From: Parafrankia discariae | GTDB lineage: Bacteria; Actinomycetota; Actinomycetes; Frankiales; Frankiaceae | Direction of reading: 5' to 3' | Assembly (NCBI RefSeq): GCF_000373365.1 | Contig: NZ_KB891239.1 | Coordinates: 1 to 40,444 of the forward strand | DNA length: 40,444 nucleotides | In this document: piece after piece, positions 13,716 to 22,526 of the stretch | Numbering within the stretch: the stretch's first letter is position 1 | Layout of the letters: every line of letters starts with the position of its first letter | Position numbers and translations under genes: made by a program | Notes under the pieces: model-generated | What the model was told of the DNA's origin: nothing | Databases searched by the model: none | Seen by the model: the letters and a program-made list of their open reading frames with translations, nothing else

Positions 13716-15434
13716 TCACCAGGCGTTGTCGCGGCGCATCCGGCGGGGACGGCCGTCCGGGTCGTAGATGGCGTGGTAGAGCGGCGCGGACCAGCCGCGG
13801 GTCAGCCGGTCCAGGCGCTGCGGCTGGTGTGGCCGGACCCGGCCCGGCGGGCGCGGGCCGGCCTGGCCGCCGCGGTGCCAGGCGTCGAGTTCCTCGGCGC
13901 GCCGCCGGAACGCCTTGAACCCGGCCTCGGGGTCGATGAGCTCCTCGTCGTCGCCGTCCCAGTCGAGGTGCTCGCGCCAGAGCTCGAGACGCAGGTCGCG
14001 GGCGAAGACCCGGGCGCCGTCCCCGAGGCCGCCGGGGTCGCGTGGCTCGCGCGGGTCGAGGGTGGTGTCGATGGTGGCGATGGCGAGCTCCGAGTCGTGG
14101 CTCCAGGACCGCCGGTTGAGGTTGTCCGAGCCGATGGAGGTCCAGACGTCGTCGATCGTCACGGCCTTCGAGTGGACGTAGACGGGCGTCCCAGCGTGGT
14201 TCTCGACGTCGTAGACGCCGACGCGGTCGCCGCCGGCCGCGCGGCAGATCTCCAGGGCCTTCTCCCGCCCGACGAGGTTGGGCGGCAGCGAGAAACGGCC
14301 GCCCTGGGTCGGGAACCGCGGGACGACGATCACCAGGTGCAGCTCGGGCTCACGGCGCAGCGCGTCCGCGAACAGCCGGGCCACCTCGGTGGACCACATG
14401 TACTGGTCCTCCAGGTAGATCAGCCGCCGGGCGCGGCGCAGCACCTTGCGGTAGGCGCGCGCGATGGAGCGCTCGCCCTTGCGCGCGAACGGGTAGTGCG
14501 GGCGCCGTCGCGGGTAGGTGCGCAGGATCTGGACGGCGTGCGGGCCGACCGGGGCCGGGTCGGGTGCCTGCGGCGGGAGGCCGTCCGGGTTCGTCTCGAC
14601 CGGGCGGATCCGGTAGAAGGCCTGCCGGACGGGGTTGGGGTTGTCCAGCGCGGACGGGTCCTCCCAGCGTTCCCGGAAGGTCAGTTCGAGATCGCCCACA
14701 GCCGGCCCGCGCACCTCGGCCTGGATGTCGTGCCAGGGCGGGGCGGCACCGTAGGCGTCGGCGATCGGCTGGCTCTGCGGGTCGCCGGCGTGCGCGGCGT
14801 CGTCGCGGCGGCTGTAGCAGAGATCGATGCCGCCGGCGAAGGCCACGGCGTCCCCAGCCACGGCGTCCCCCGCCACCGCGTCTCCCGCCACCGCGGCGCG
14901 GCGGGCGATGACCAGCTTCTGGTGGTGCGAGCCGTTGCGGTGCACCCGGTGGTCGAGGACCACCTGGGCGCCGGCGATGTTCAGCTCCTCGGCCAGCCGG
15001 CGGTTCGGGCGCGAGCTGAACGACAGCAGCTCCAGGTGCGAGCGCCACATCAGGCCACGCACCACGGCGCCCCGGCCGGCGGCGCGGCCCAGCACCTGCC
15101 CGACCTCGGAGCCGGCGCCGTCCAGCCGCTGGTCGAGATCGCCGCGCCAGTCGGTGAACAGGAGAAGGTCGTTCTCGCCGAGGGTCTCGACGACCTCGAG
15201 CAGGCGGGAGAAGTAGGCCCGCCCGTGCACCAGCGGGCGGACGAGGTTCCCGGTGGTCCACGCCCGGCCGTCCGGATGGCGGACGTCCAGCGCCGTGTCC
15301 GGGTTGCCGCGCTCCTCGGCGGTCAGGAACCACTCCTCGAACATCGCGTCTCCGGGCGCGCTCCCCTCGGGCGGGGTTCCCTCGGACGCGGTCTCCAGGG
15401 GCATGGTCTCCTCGGACGCCGTGTCCTCGGGCAT
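13716..15434 (-). CDS. phospholipase D-family protein with two HKD motifs
   Basis: 572 residues from the ATG at 15434, chosen for AAGGAGG 9 nt upstream. HKD motif 1 is HHQKLVI (His171, Lys173) and motif 2 is VHSKAVTIDDVWTSIGSDNLN, complete with Asp and the following Gly-Ser-Asn. In motif 1 the position where HxK(x)4D expects Asp holds Arg. Directly after it, four near-copies of a 15-bp unit insert a repeated GDAVA sequence before FAGGIDLC. The enzyme family hydrolyses or transfers phosphodiesters of phospholipids. No signal peptide is seen; the N-terminal 30 residues are Glu/Thr/Pro-rich. Confidence 0.82.
   Translation of the reverse strand: MPEDTASEETMPLETASEGTPPEGSAPGDAMFEEWFLTAEERGNPDTALDVRHPDGRAWTTGNLVRPLVHGRAYFSRLLEVVETLGENDLLLFTDWRGDLDQRLDGAGSEVGQVLGRAAGRGAVVRGLMWRSHLELLSFSSRPNRRLAEELNIAGAQVVLDHRVHRNGSHHQKLVIARRAAVAGDAVAGDAVAGDAVAFAGGIDLCYSRRDDAAHAGDPQSQPIADAYGAAPPWHDIQAEVRGPAVGDLELTFRERWEDPSALDNPNPVRQAFYRIRPVETNPDGLPPQAPDPAPVGPHAVQILRTYPRRRPHYPFARKGERSIARAYRKVLRRARRLIYLEDQYMWSTEVARLFADALRREPELHLVIVVPRFPTQGGRFSLPPNLVGREKALEICRAAGGDRVGVYDVENHAGTPVYVHSKAVTIDDVWTSIGSDNLNRRSWSHDSELAIATIDTTLDPREPRDPGGLGDGARVFARDLRLELWREHLDWDGDDEELIDPEAGFKAFRRRAEELDAWHRGGQAGPRPPGRVRPHQPQRLDRLTRGWSAPLYHAIYDPDGRPRRMRRDNAW
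14842..14898 (-). repeat. 15-bp tandem repeat inside the phospholipase D-like gene
   Basis: Units at 14842, 14857 and 14872 plus a partial one at 14887, in frame, encoding repeats of GDAVA right behind the first HKD motif. Confidence 0.8.
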
Positions 15435-15728
15435 CGTGCCGGTCCTCCTTCTTCTGGCGACGCCCGGTCCGGGCACCGCGCCGGCGCGACGCGTGCCGGG
15501 GCCCTGCTGCGGATGGGACGAGCCCGTGGCCCGGGAGCGACCGGCGTTCACACGATGAATCGTGAAGCGCCGGAAGCCCACCGGAAGGTCACGGATCGTC
15601 CCGGGAGCTCCCTTCCCTCCCGCGGGACGTCCGAACCAGCGAGCCGGGACACGGTAATGGCCGGACCACGGCGACGGGCGGTGCGCGTGCCACCGGGGGG
15701 TGGCGCGCGGTGTGGCACAGTGTCCGTC

Positions 15729-16502
15729 ATGGTGCGGTCCGGCACGGGGCGGCGGGAGACGGGGCGGTGGGCCGCCGGTGGCACGGTCATGGCGCTCGGC
15801 GCACTGGCCTACGGCCTGCCCTCACTGGCCACCTTCCGCCGGCTGCGCACCCGGGTCACCCCGGGGCTCGCCGGGGTGGGCCGGACCGACCACATCGCGC
15901 TCACGTTCGACGACGGTCCCGACCCCGCCTCGACGCCGCGCTTCCTCGACGTGCTCGACGCCCTCGAGATCCGCTCGACGTTCTTCGTGCTCGGCGGGAT
16001 GCTCGAGCGCGCCCCCGGCCTGGCCCGGGAGATGACCGCGGCCGGGCACGAGCTGGCCGTCCACGGGTGGGATCACCGGCCCATGCTGCTGCGCGGGCCG
16101 GCGTCCACCTACGACCAGCTCGCGCGCACCCGGGACCTGATCGCCGAGACCACCGGCCGGGTGCCGGCCTACGTCCGCCCGCCGCACGGGGTGCTCTCGG
16201 CCGGCGTGCTCGCCGCCGCGCGCCGCCTCGACCTCACCCCCGTCCTGTGGACGGCGTGGGGCCGGGACTGGACGGCGACGGCGACCCCGGCCGGCGTGCT
16301 GGCGACGCTCGCCCCCGATCTGCGTGGCGGCGCGACGGTGCTGCTGCACGACAGCGACTGCACGTCCGCCCCGGGGGCGTGGCGCAGCGCGCTGGGCGCC
16401 CTGCCCGAGCTGGCGGCCCGCTGCGACGACGCCGGCCTGCGCCTCGGGCCGCTCGCCGAGCACGGCCTGCGCCCCGCCCCGCCCCGCGGCGGCGGGACCT
16501 GA
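15729..16502 (+). CDS. membrane-anchored polysaccharide deacetylase (NodB domain, CE4)
   Basis: 257 residues from the ATG at 15729. A hydrophobic N-terminal segment (about 16-35) is a signal or anchor. The NodB domain has motif 1 TFDDGPD (Asp61, Asp62), motif 2 HGWDH (His112, His116), motif 3 RPPHG (150-154), the Trp-rich motif 4 (WTAWGRDW) and motif 5 LLHDSD. Metal-binding and catalytic residues are present, so an active deacetylase of chitin-like, peptidoglycan or exopolysaccharide substrates is likely, acting outside the membrane. It diverges from the phospholipase D-like gene across 294 bp and converges with the aldehyde dehydrogenase gene. Confidence 0.85.
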   Translation: MVRSGTGRRETGRWAAGGTVMALGALAYGLPSLATFRRLRTRVTPGLAGVGRTDHIALTFDDGPDPASTPRFLDVLDALEIRSTFFVLGGMLERAPGLAREMTAAGHELAVHGWDHRPMLLRGPASTYDQLARTRDLIAETTGRVPAYVRPPHGVLSAGVLAAARRLDLTPVLWTAWGRDWTATATPAGVLATLAPDLRGGATVLLHDSDCTSAPGAWRSALGALPELAARCDDAGLRLGPLAEHGLRPAPPRGGGT

Positions 16503-16577
16503 TCAGGTCTCCGGTGGCCCTGTCAGGTCTTCGGTGGCCCCGGTCAGGTCCCGGGTGGCCCGGTCAGGTCTCCGGGT
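16503..16577. repeat. 20-bp tandem repeat over the aldehyde dehydrogenase stop codon
   Basis: Four units beginning TCAGGTC at 16503, 16523, 16544 and 16564 between two convergent genes. The last unit contains the real stop codon, so the array looks like duplications of the 3' end of that gene. Confidence 0.8.
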
Positions 16578-18135
16578 ACAGCGAGTAGGACGGGAAGTTG
16601 CCGTAGAGGCGCTCGGCCGGGTCCGCGCCGACGGTGACCGCGCGGACGAGGTGCTCCCCGCCGACGAACGCCCCCTTCCACGACGCCCCGCGCCCACCGA
16701 ACGGCTCGGACCGGTCGCCACGCGAGCGGGGCTTGTTGACCCCGACCTTGAAGGCGGCGAGCTCGCCGGCGAGCCGTCGGGCCGTGGCGTCGTCGTCGCA
16801 GGCCAGTGAGGCGACGAGCGCGCCGTTCGAGGCGTTCATCGCGGACAGCAGCTCGGCCTCGGAGTCGACGACCACGATGCTGTCGACCGGCCCGAACGGC
16901 TCGGCGTGGTGCAGGGCGGCCGACGGCGGCGGGTTGAGGATCGCCACCGGCGGGACGTAGGCGGTCCGGTCCTGGTCGGGCAGGAACCGGCCGTCGGCGA
17001 GGTCGCCGCGGTAGAGCGGCACGCCGCCCTTGGTGACGGCCTCGTCGATCTTGGCGGCGAGCTCTGTCGCCTTCTCCGCGGTGATCACCGGCCCGAAGTC
17101 GAGGTCGGGCAGCGGGTCGGAGTCGTCGGCCACGGCGAGCGGGTGCCCGAACCGTACCGAGGAGACCACCGGCAGGTACATCTCCAGGAACTTGTCGAAG
17201 AGCTGGCGCTGGACGACGTAGCGCGGGTAGGCGGTGCAGCGCTGCTTGCCGTACTCGAAGCCCTTGCGCAGGTGGCCGGCCAGCAGGTCCCACTGGGAGA
17301 AGTCCCAGATGCCCCAGGCGTTGAGGCCCTCCTGCTCGAGGAAGTGCCGCTTGCCGGTGTCGACGAGCGCGGCCGCCACCTGGCCGCCGGCCGAACGCCC
17401 GCCCACGAAGGCCAGGCAGCCGATCTCCGGCGCCCGGACCAGCGCCGCCGACAGCCGCGATCCCGACCCGGAGACCAGCGACACCGGCAGGCCGGCCCGG
17501 CGCGCCAGCGCGCAGGCCAGGGTCAGGCAGGCCGCCCCGCCGTCGGTCGGCGTCTTGGCGATCGCCGCGTTGCCGGCGAGCACCTGGACGAGCATGGCGT
17601 GCATGAGCACGCTCATCGGGTAGTTCCAGCTCGCGATGTTGCTGACCGGGCCGGGCAGGGCCGTCCGGTCGCCGATCATGGAGTCGATCTCGTCGACGTA
17701 CCAGCGCACGCCGTCCAGGGCGCGGTCGACGTCGGTGCGGGCCAGCCGCCACGGCTTGCCGATCTCCCAGACCAGCAGCAGCGCGAGCAGGTCGCGGTGC
17801 TCCTCCATCGCCTCGATGGCGGCGGTCACCCGGGCCTTGCGGTCGGCCAGTGGGACGTCGCGCCATTCCTTGTGGTCGTCGAGTGTGGCCCGGATGGCCT
17901 CGCGGGCCTCGTCGGGTTCGATCATCGGCGGGCCGGCGATCGGGGCGCCGTCCACCGGGGTGAGGCTGTGCAGTGGGTTGCCGGTCCGGCGCCACTGACC
18001 GCCCCACAGGTTGAGCAGGCGGTCCTCGTGGAATGCTTCGGGGGCCTCCTGCCGGGCGCGGGAGTAGGCGTCGGCCCAGGCGGTGCCCGGCTTGAGGTGC
18101 AGTCGGGACGGGGGGGTGCTGGCTGCGGCGTCCAT
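16564..18135 (-). CDS. aldehyde dehydrogenase-family protein
   Basis: 523 residues from the ATG at 18135. The fold is recognisable: VSNIASWNYPMSVLMHAML (cofactor region), AGNAAIAKTPTDGG (Lys that contacts NAD(P)), the glutamate in FLEQEGLNAWG (about 266), the catalytic Cys in GKQRCTAYPRY (about 300) and AEPFGPVDSIVVVDS near the C-terminus. The usual LELGG reads LEQEGLN, and the Cys context differs from the common GQxC, so it belongs to a divergent branch; the substrate cannot be named. Soluble. An in-frame upstream ATG at 18207 lacks a ribosome site. It stands alone, convergent with the deacetylase. Confidence 0.85.
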   Translation of the reverse strand: MDAAASTPPSRLHLKPGTAWADAYSRARQEAPEAFHEDRLLNLWGGQWRRTGNPLHSLTPVDGAPIAGPPMIEPDEAREAIRATLDDHKEWRDVPLADRKARVTAAIEAMEEHRDLLALLLVWEIGKPWRLARTDVDRALDGVRWYVDEIDSMIGDRTALPGPVSNIASWNYPMSVLMHAMLVQVLAGNAAIAKTPTDGGAACLTLACALARRAGLPVSLVSGSGSRLSAALVRAPEIGCLAFVGGRSAGGQVAAALVDTGKRHFLEQEGLNAWGIWDFSQWDLLAGHLRKGFEYGKQRCTAYPRYVVQRQLFDKFLEMYLPVVSSVRFGHPLAVADDSDPLPDLDFGPVITAEKATELAAKIDEAVTKGGVPLYRGDLADGRFLPDQDRTAYVPPVAILNPPPSAALHHAEPFGPVDSIVVVDSEAELLSAMNASNGALVASLACDDDATARRLAGELAAFKVGVNKPRSRGDRSEPFGGRGASWKGAFVGGEHLVRAVTVGADPAERLYGNFPSYSLYPET

Positions 18136-18598
18136 CTGACGAGGGTCTCTCTGATCCGATCGCGGCGCCACCAAACAGCCTTCAATGCCGTCGCATACGC
18201 GGTACATCCAGGAGACTCAGATAACTGGTTATGAAGCACCCGTTACCCGCGTCGTGTTGCTACCGCGCGTCGTTGCCTGGTTGTGCTGAGCAGCCGGATG
18301 AATGAGCCCGCCGGCGCCGTGGGTGGACGTCCGCACAGCTCGCGAGCCTGCCCGCCGGCCGGGGCCGCGTCGCGGATGGGGAGCAGAACGTCCCACTACG
18401 TCGAACTGGCGGCGAACCCGCGTACTATTTCCAGTATGTCGGATGCGTTAAGGACATGGAAGTCGGAGGTGACTTCAGCGCGCCCGCGACCTCATGTGTG
18501 TAGTGCATCACGTAGAGTGGGCAGGTGTCCGAACCGGCTTTCGCCTGCGGCGGAGAAGCCGCCTGGCGGAAAAACCGAACCCGATTTCCGGATGTGTG
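18136..18598. other. divergent promoter region without gene
   Basis: 463 bp between the aldehyde dehydrogenase and response regulator starts. Two small hairpins are visible: GAAGTC (18459-18464) with GACTTC (18471-18476), and GCGGC (18547-18551) with GCCGC (18558-18562); the second lies in the response-regulator leader. Confidence 0.5.
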
Positions 18599-19315
18599 AT
18601 GACGGCCAGTGTGGTGCCGCCGTCGGCCGCTGATGCCGACCCGACCCGTGACGTGACGCCGATACGGGTTCTCGTCGTGGACGATCACGAGCTCTTCCTT
18701 CAGGGCCTGCAGACCGTGCTGGAGACCGAGGAGGACATTTCGGTGGTCGGGCGCGCGGCGGACGGCCAGGAGGCGCTGACCCTGGCGTCCGGCACGACGC
18801 CGGACATCGTCCTCATGGACGTGCGGATGCCGGGCCGCGACGGCATCGCCGCCGCCGGTGCCATCAAACGCGCGGTGCCGCGCACCAGGATCGTCATGCT
18901 CACCGTGTCGGACGAGGAGTCCGACCTGTTCGAGGCGATCAAGGCCGGGGCCGTCGGCTACCTGCTGAAGTCGATCCCGCCGCACGAGGTGGCCGACGCG
19001 GTGCGCGCCGTGCACAACGGCCAGAGCCTGATCAGCCCCTCGATGGCCTCGAAGCTCATGGTCGAGTTCGCGACGATGGCCCGCGGTGGGGAGGACCGTC
19101 CGCGCGCGCACGCGCCCCACCTCACCGCCCGGGAGCTCGAGGTCCTCAAGCTGGTCGCCGAAGGCCGGGCGAACCGCGAGATCGCGCGGAAGCTCTTCAT
19201 CAGTGAGAACACCGTGAAGAACCATGTTCGCAATATTCTTGACAAGCTTCAGCTGCACTCCCGCATGGAAGCGGTGATGTACGCCGTTCGTCAGGGCCTG
19301 TTCGACATCGAATAA
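18599..19315 (+). CDS. NarL/FixJ-family response regulator (orphan)
   Basis: 238 residues from the ATG at 18599 (GTG directly before it is an alternative). Receiver domain: acidic pair Asp28-Asp29, phospho-acceptor Asp74 in VLMDVRMPG, Thr102 in MLTVSDEES and Lys124 in GYLLKS. The C-terminal LuxR/GerE helix-turn-helix is LTARELEVLKLVAEGRANRE through ENTVKNHVRNILDKL (about 175-220). All signalling residues are conserved, so it is a standard DNA-binding output regulator. No histidine kinase lies next to it. Confidence 0.92.
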   Translation: MTASVVPPSAADADPTRDVTPIRVLVVDDHELFLQGLQTVLETEEDISVVGRAADGQEALTLASGTTPDIVLMDVRMPGRDGIAAAGAIKRAVPRTRIVMLTVSDEESDLFEAIKAGAVGYLLKSIPPHEVADAVRAVHNGQSLISPSMASKLMVEFATMARGGEDRPRAHAPHLTARELEVLKLVAEGRANREIARKLFISENTVKNHVRNILDKLQLHSRMEAVMYAVRQGLFDIE

Positions 19316-20097
19316 GTGGTTCCGGTGGGCGGTGGGAGTGTGTTCGGTGTGAATGGAGTCGTGTGGCCGACCCCGTCGGCTGGGAGCGGCGGGTTCGTCG
19401 GGCTCTCCGTCAAGTGATCCTCGAGTGGCCTCCGGTTGTGGCCGGTGCGTGCCGGTGGGAGCACTGACGGGCCACGTCTGACACGGTCTTCCGTACTCAG
19501 TGCGTCTTCTTCGTGACGGCGGGCCCCATAACACTTTCCCGTAATGGGTGAATTGTCCGTTCTGGAAATCCGGTGCCGCCCAGGCCGCGACCGGTGGCGA
19601 CCACGAATGGCGTTGGCGGCCCGGTCGCGGGGAAGAGGCAGGTGGGAAGCCTGGCAGGCGCTGAGGAGCGGGTGTCGGTCCAGGGCGAAAGCCGCGGCGG
19701 CGCGGGAGATGGCCGGATCTGGAAGGGCTCGGCGTGCCAGACCACCCGGCGCGAGTCGCACTTCCGGGCCGGTGGTGTATCCACAACCTGTTCAGCGCGA
19801 GACCTGGCAGACAGAGTTGTGCGGTCCTTTCCTTCATTCCACCCCATACGATGTCGATGTTGGCTAGCGTCATCCGTCGACCAGCACGCTCGGATGCCCG
19901 GCACGCTCGATCGAGCAGCTCGAACGCCGGGACAGCGCCATCGGGGAGGTGAGGAGCCCGGTCCTCGGCGAGGGCCACGTCCTAGGCCGGATTTTCCGGC
20001 CCGCGATCTGCCAGCGTCCGTCAGGTTCGTCGAGCGCTGGCCGTCCGCGCGACCGCTCGTCCCACGGTTCGTCCTGACCGGGGAGGTGAGTTCACCG
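19316..20097. other. 782-bp stretch without a convincing gene
   Basis: Open frames on both strands have no recognisable domain and no good ribosome site. It is lower in GC than the neighbours. I see no RNA gene or repeat in it. Confidence 0.5.
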
Positions 20098-20301
20098 GTG
20101 ACCACAGCGGAGCAGCCGTCCGGGGCCGACACAAGCCCGGGGCGGCCGAGCATCATCAATCAGATCTGCCTCACCTGCCGAGGCGGGCGAGCTGTCTTCG
20201 AGCTTCGCGCCGCCGACCAGGGTGGCACGGCGCCGCACCTCGAGCCCTGCCGCCACTGCGCGGGGAAGGGCCGACACGTAGGCCTCATCCCGCCGGTATA
20301 A
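20098..20301 (+). CDS. small zinc-ribbon-like protein
   Basis: 67 residues from the GTG at 20098 (GGGAGG 11 nt upstream; GTG at 20086 is an alternative). Two CxxC pairs (CLTCRGGRAVF and CRHCAGKGRH), about 31 residues apart, frame a strand-rich region, the pattern of a zinc ribbon. No paralogue in the window. Function unknown; a stand-alone gene upstream of tRNA-His in the opposite direction. Confidence 0.6.
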   Translation: MTTAEQPSGADTSPGRPSIINQICLTCRGGRAVFELRAADQGGTAPHLEPCRHCAGKGRHVGLIPPV

Positions 20302-20620
20302 CCATATTTCCGGTGCTGTGAACCCGGGATTCCCGGTGCTGTGAACCTGGCTCCGGTGGCCACGGAGGCCGGTCACCCAGACGCCTCCGCGGTCGCCGGA
20401 GCGCCGGGCCGGCGGCTCTGGGTTGAGGCGCGCCCACGATGCCGTCCACGGGCCCGCCCGGTGAGGTTTGCGACGAGGCCGGTAGGGCCGCGCGGCGTCC
20501 GGGCGAGGACCCGGCGGTGGCCGGGGCTGGCCGGCCTGCGGGCGCGACCGAAGTGCCGCAACGGGCAAAGGAAGCCGAGTGAGGGGAGGCGAGCCGCCGC
20601 AAACGACGGCCCCCTCTAAC
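20302..20620. other. intergenic region with 15-bp direct repeat
   Basis: 319 bp without a convincing gene. It begins with two copies of CCGGTGCTGTGAACC (20310-20324 and 20333-20347), 23 bp apart, immediately after the stop of the zinc-ribbon gene. It ends with a terminator-like hairpin for tRNA-His. Confidence 0.55.
20581..20616 (-). terminator. terminator-like hairpin after tRNA-His
   Basis: GAGGGG (20581-20586) pairs with CCCCTC (20611-20616), with inner pairing GCCG (20593-20596) and CGGC (20607-20610). It lies directly downstream of the tRNA on its strand. Confidence 0.5.
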
Positions 20621-20697
20621 TGGGGTGAGTGACGGGACTTGAACCCGCGGCACCCGGGACCACAACCCGGTGCTCTACCAACTGAGCTACACCCACC
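20621..20697 (-). tRNA. tRNA-His (anticodon GUG)
   Basis: The minus strand gives acceptor GTGGGTG/CACTCAC (one G-U), anticodon stem CCGGG/CCCGG around TTGTGGT (anticodon GTG), T-loop GGTTCAAGTCC, and the His-specific extra 5' G (20697) opposite C73. CCA is encoded (20621-20623). Confidence 0.97.
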
Positions 20698-20826
20698 ATC
20701 GCCCGGTTCTCACCGGGCGCAGCCATCGTACCGGGTGAACGTGCCGGTGCGGCGGCCGGGTCACGACCGAGGGCCGAAATCCGACCAATTCCCGCCCGGC
20801 GACCCGGCAGCCGGGAGGCGCGGCTG

Positions 20827-21459
20827 TCAGGAGGCGCGGATCGCGGCGGCCGCCGCGCGGGCGGCGTCGGTGGTCGGGCCGGGCTGGGGCACGAAGAGGA
20901 TCTCGCGGTAGTACCGCAGCTCCTCGATGCTCTCCCGGATGTCGGCCAGGGCGCGGTGCCCGCCCGACTTCACCGGGGCCGCGTAGTACGCCCGCGGGTA
21001 CCAGCGCCGGGCCAGTTCCTTGATCGAGGAGACGTCGATCATGCGGTAGTGCAGGAAGGTGTCGAGCTGGGGCAGGTAGCGGGCGATGAACGTCCGGTCG
21101 GTCGCGATCGAGTTGCCGCACAGCGGGGCCTTGCGCGCCTCCGGGACGAACCGGCGCAGGTAGCTGAGGAGCTGTTCCTCGGCGTCGTCGAGCTTGAGGT
21201 CGGAGCCACGCACGGCCTCGGTGAGCCCGGAGGTCTCGTGCATCTCGCGGACGACCGGGAGCATCTGGTCGAGGGCCGCGTCCGGGGCCGCCAGCACGAG
21301 GTCGATGCCCTCGTCCAGCACGGTGAGCTCGCTGTCGGTCACCAGGCAGGCGACCTCGAGCAGCAGGTCGGAACCGGCATCCAGGCCGGTCATCTCGCAG
21401 TCGATCCAAACCAGGCGATCCATCCCGTTCACATTAGGGATTTCCGTCGCTGTCGTCAC
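20827..21459 (-). CDS. orn: oligoribonuclease
   Basis: 210 residues from the GTG at 21459, which has GGAGG 6 nt upstream; an internal ATG (residue 13) is the more usual family start. DEDDh exonuclease motifs are complete: [10 protein letters not shown] (Asp, Glu), [12 protein letters not shown] (Asp), and [14 protein letters not shown] (His, Asp). It degrades two- to five-nucleotide RNA ends and pGpG from cyclic-di-GMP turnover. Family length (about 200) agrees. It lies 130 nt from tRNA-His, the usual neighbour in actinomycetes. Confidence 0.95.
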   Translation of the reverse strand: MTTATEIPNVNGMDRLVWIDCEMTGLDAGSDLLLEVACLVTDSELTVLDEGIDLVLAAPDAALDQMLPVVREMHETSGLTEAVRGSDLKLDDAEEQLLSYLRRFVPEARKAPLCGNSIATDRTFIARYLPQLDTFLHYRMIDVSSIKELARRWYPRAYYAAPVKSGGHRALADIRESIEELRYYREILFVPQPGPTTDAARAAAAAIRAS

Positions 21460-21552
21460 GTACGGCCTCCGGTTCCGGCCTCGCGCTCCGCGTCGCGCCC
21501 CGGCCTGGCTCCCATAGTCACCGTGCGGTGGGGCGGGTTCCAGTCATGGGGC

Positions 21553-22131
21553 TCACGCCGGCGACCGGCTCGTGACCGGCCCGGTGCCGGGCCTCGGGAC
21601 CGCCGCGCCGGCGGAGGAGCCGGCACCGGCGTCGGCCGGGGTGGAGTTCTGGATCCGGAAGGTGATGCTGCGTGCGGGCACGCCCGGGCGTTCGGAGCGG
21701 GCCTCGAGAGAGTAGACGCCGTCGATCACGGCGCTGGTCTCCCAGCCGGTCTGGTGCGGGGCGAACAGGTAGGGCGCCACGCTCGCCGTCATGGGGTAGC
21801 GGCTGCCGGTCGGGCCGGTCAGCGTGTAGTGGATCTCGCCGAGATCACCGGTCGTCTCCAGGCTGATGTGCCGGAAGCCGCGCAGCGTCTCGCCCTCCAG
21901 AACGCCGTTGAACCCCACGATGACGCCGGGGGGCACCGTGCGCGGTGGCGTCGTACCGGTCACCGGCGGGATGATGCTCTCCGCGTCGATCCCGTGGTAC
22001 CGGGCGTCGTCGGCCAGACGGCTGTGGTACTCGACCACCAGCACCGGCATCATGATCAGCGCGGCGAGGAACAGCGCCAGGCCGACCCAGCCGCGCCGGA
22101 AGGCGTCCACGCCGTGTGCACCTTTCGCCAC
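21553..22131 (-). CDS. single-pass membrane protein, unknown
   Basis: 192 residues from the GTG at 22131. One membrane helix (about residues 14-35, GLALFLAALIMMPVLVV) is followed by an extracytoplasmic beta-rich domain (GEIHYTLTGPTGSRYPM, YSLEARSERPGVPARSITF) and an Ala/Pro tail. The topology suggests an exported, anchored protein. No named family. Located upstream of orn on the same strand, 93 nt apart. Confidence 0.65.
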   Translation of the reverse strand: MAKGAHGVDAFRRGWVGLALFLAALIMMPVLVVEYHSRLADDARYHGIDAESIIPPVTGTTPPRTVPPGVIVGFNGVLEGETLRGFRHISLETTGDLGEIHYTLTGPTGSRYPMTASVAPYLFAPHQTGWETSAVIDGVYSLEARSERPGVPARSITFRIQNSTPADAGAGSSAGAAVPRPGTGPVTSRSPA

Positions 22132-22453
22132 GGTTGCGGGGAAGCACCGAGTCTAGCCCGTGCGTGACCGCCACCCCGGCTGAGGTGACCGGAGTCGAGC
22201 TGACCAGATCAGCGGGGTCTGCGACCCGGTGGTCTGGTCGGTCTGCGCCCGGGGCCGCGGTTGTCCCGCGGACGCTGGCGTCCCCGTAGTCGACTCACTG
22301 CCAGGATGCGCTCCTGTGCGACGCGCTCCTGCCGAAGGCACCGGCCTCGATCCACGCCCCGAAGGTAGCGGGCCGGACAGCCCTTCGTGGGCGCCGTCAC
22401 AAGGTGTTAACCGAACTGCCGGCGTGTCGCGCATGCTCGCGCCGGCGCGCCGC
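22132..22453. other. intergenic region between the membrane protein and lon
   Basis: No convincing gene. A nested stem at 22202-22239 pairs GACCAGA (22202-22208) with TCTGGTC (22233-22239) around a GGGTC/GACCC hairpin. Confidence 0.5.
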
Positions 22454-22515
22454 GGCGGCCCGTAGGTGCCACCGCCGTCGTTGTGAGAGACGGCGGCGGC
22501 ACCCAACGGGCCGCC
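22454..22515 (-). terminator. 24-bp imperfect hairpin after lon
   Basis: Three stem segments stack: 22454-22463 with 22506-22515, 22465-22470 with 22498-22503, and 22472-22479 with 22489-22496, with single mismatches between and a 9-nt loop. It ends 12 nt past the lon stop. Confidence 0.8.
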
Positions 22516-22526
22516 AACGGACAGTC

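Noticed and set aside
13077-15728. Long upstream extension of the deacetylase frame
   Set aside because: It runs antisense to the phospholipase D-like gene; the NodB protein with its anchor starts at 15729.
19573-20097. N-terminal extension of the small zinc-ribbon protein to about 240 residues
   Set aside because: The upstream part has no ribosome site and atypical composition; the Cys pairs and the nearest start with a Shine-Dalgarno point to 20098.
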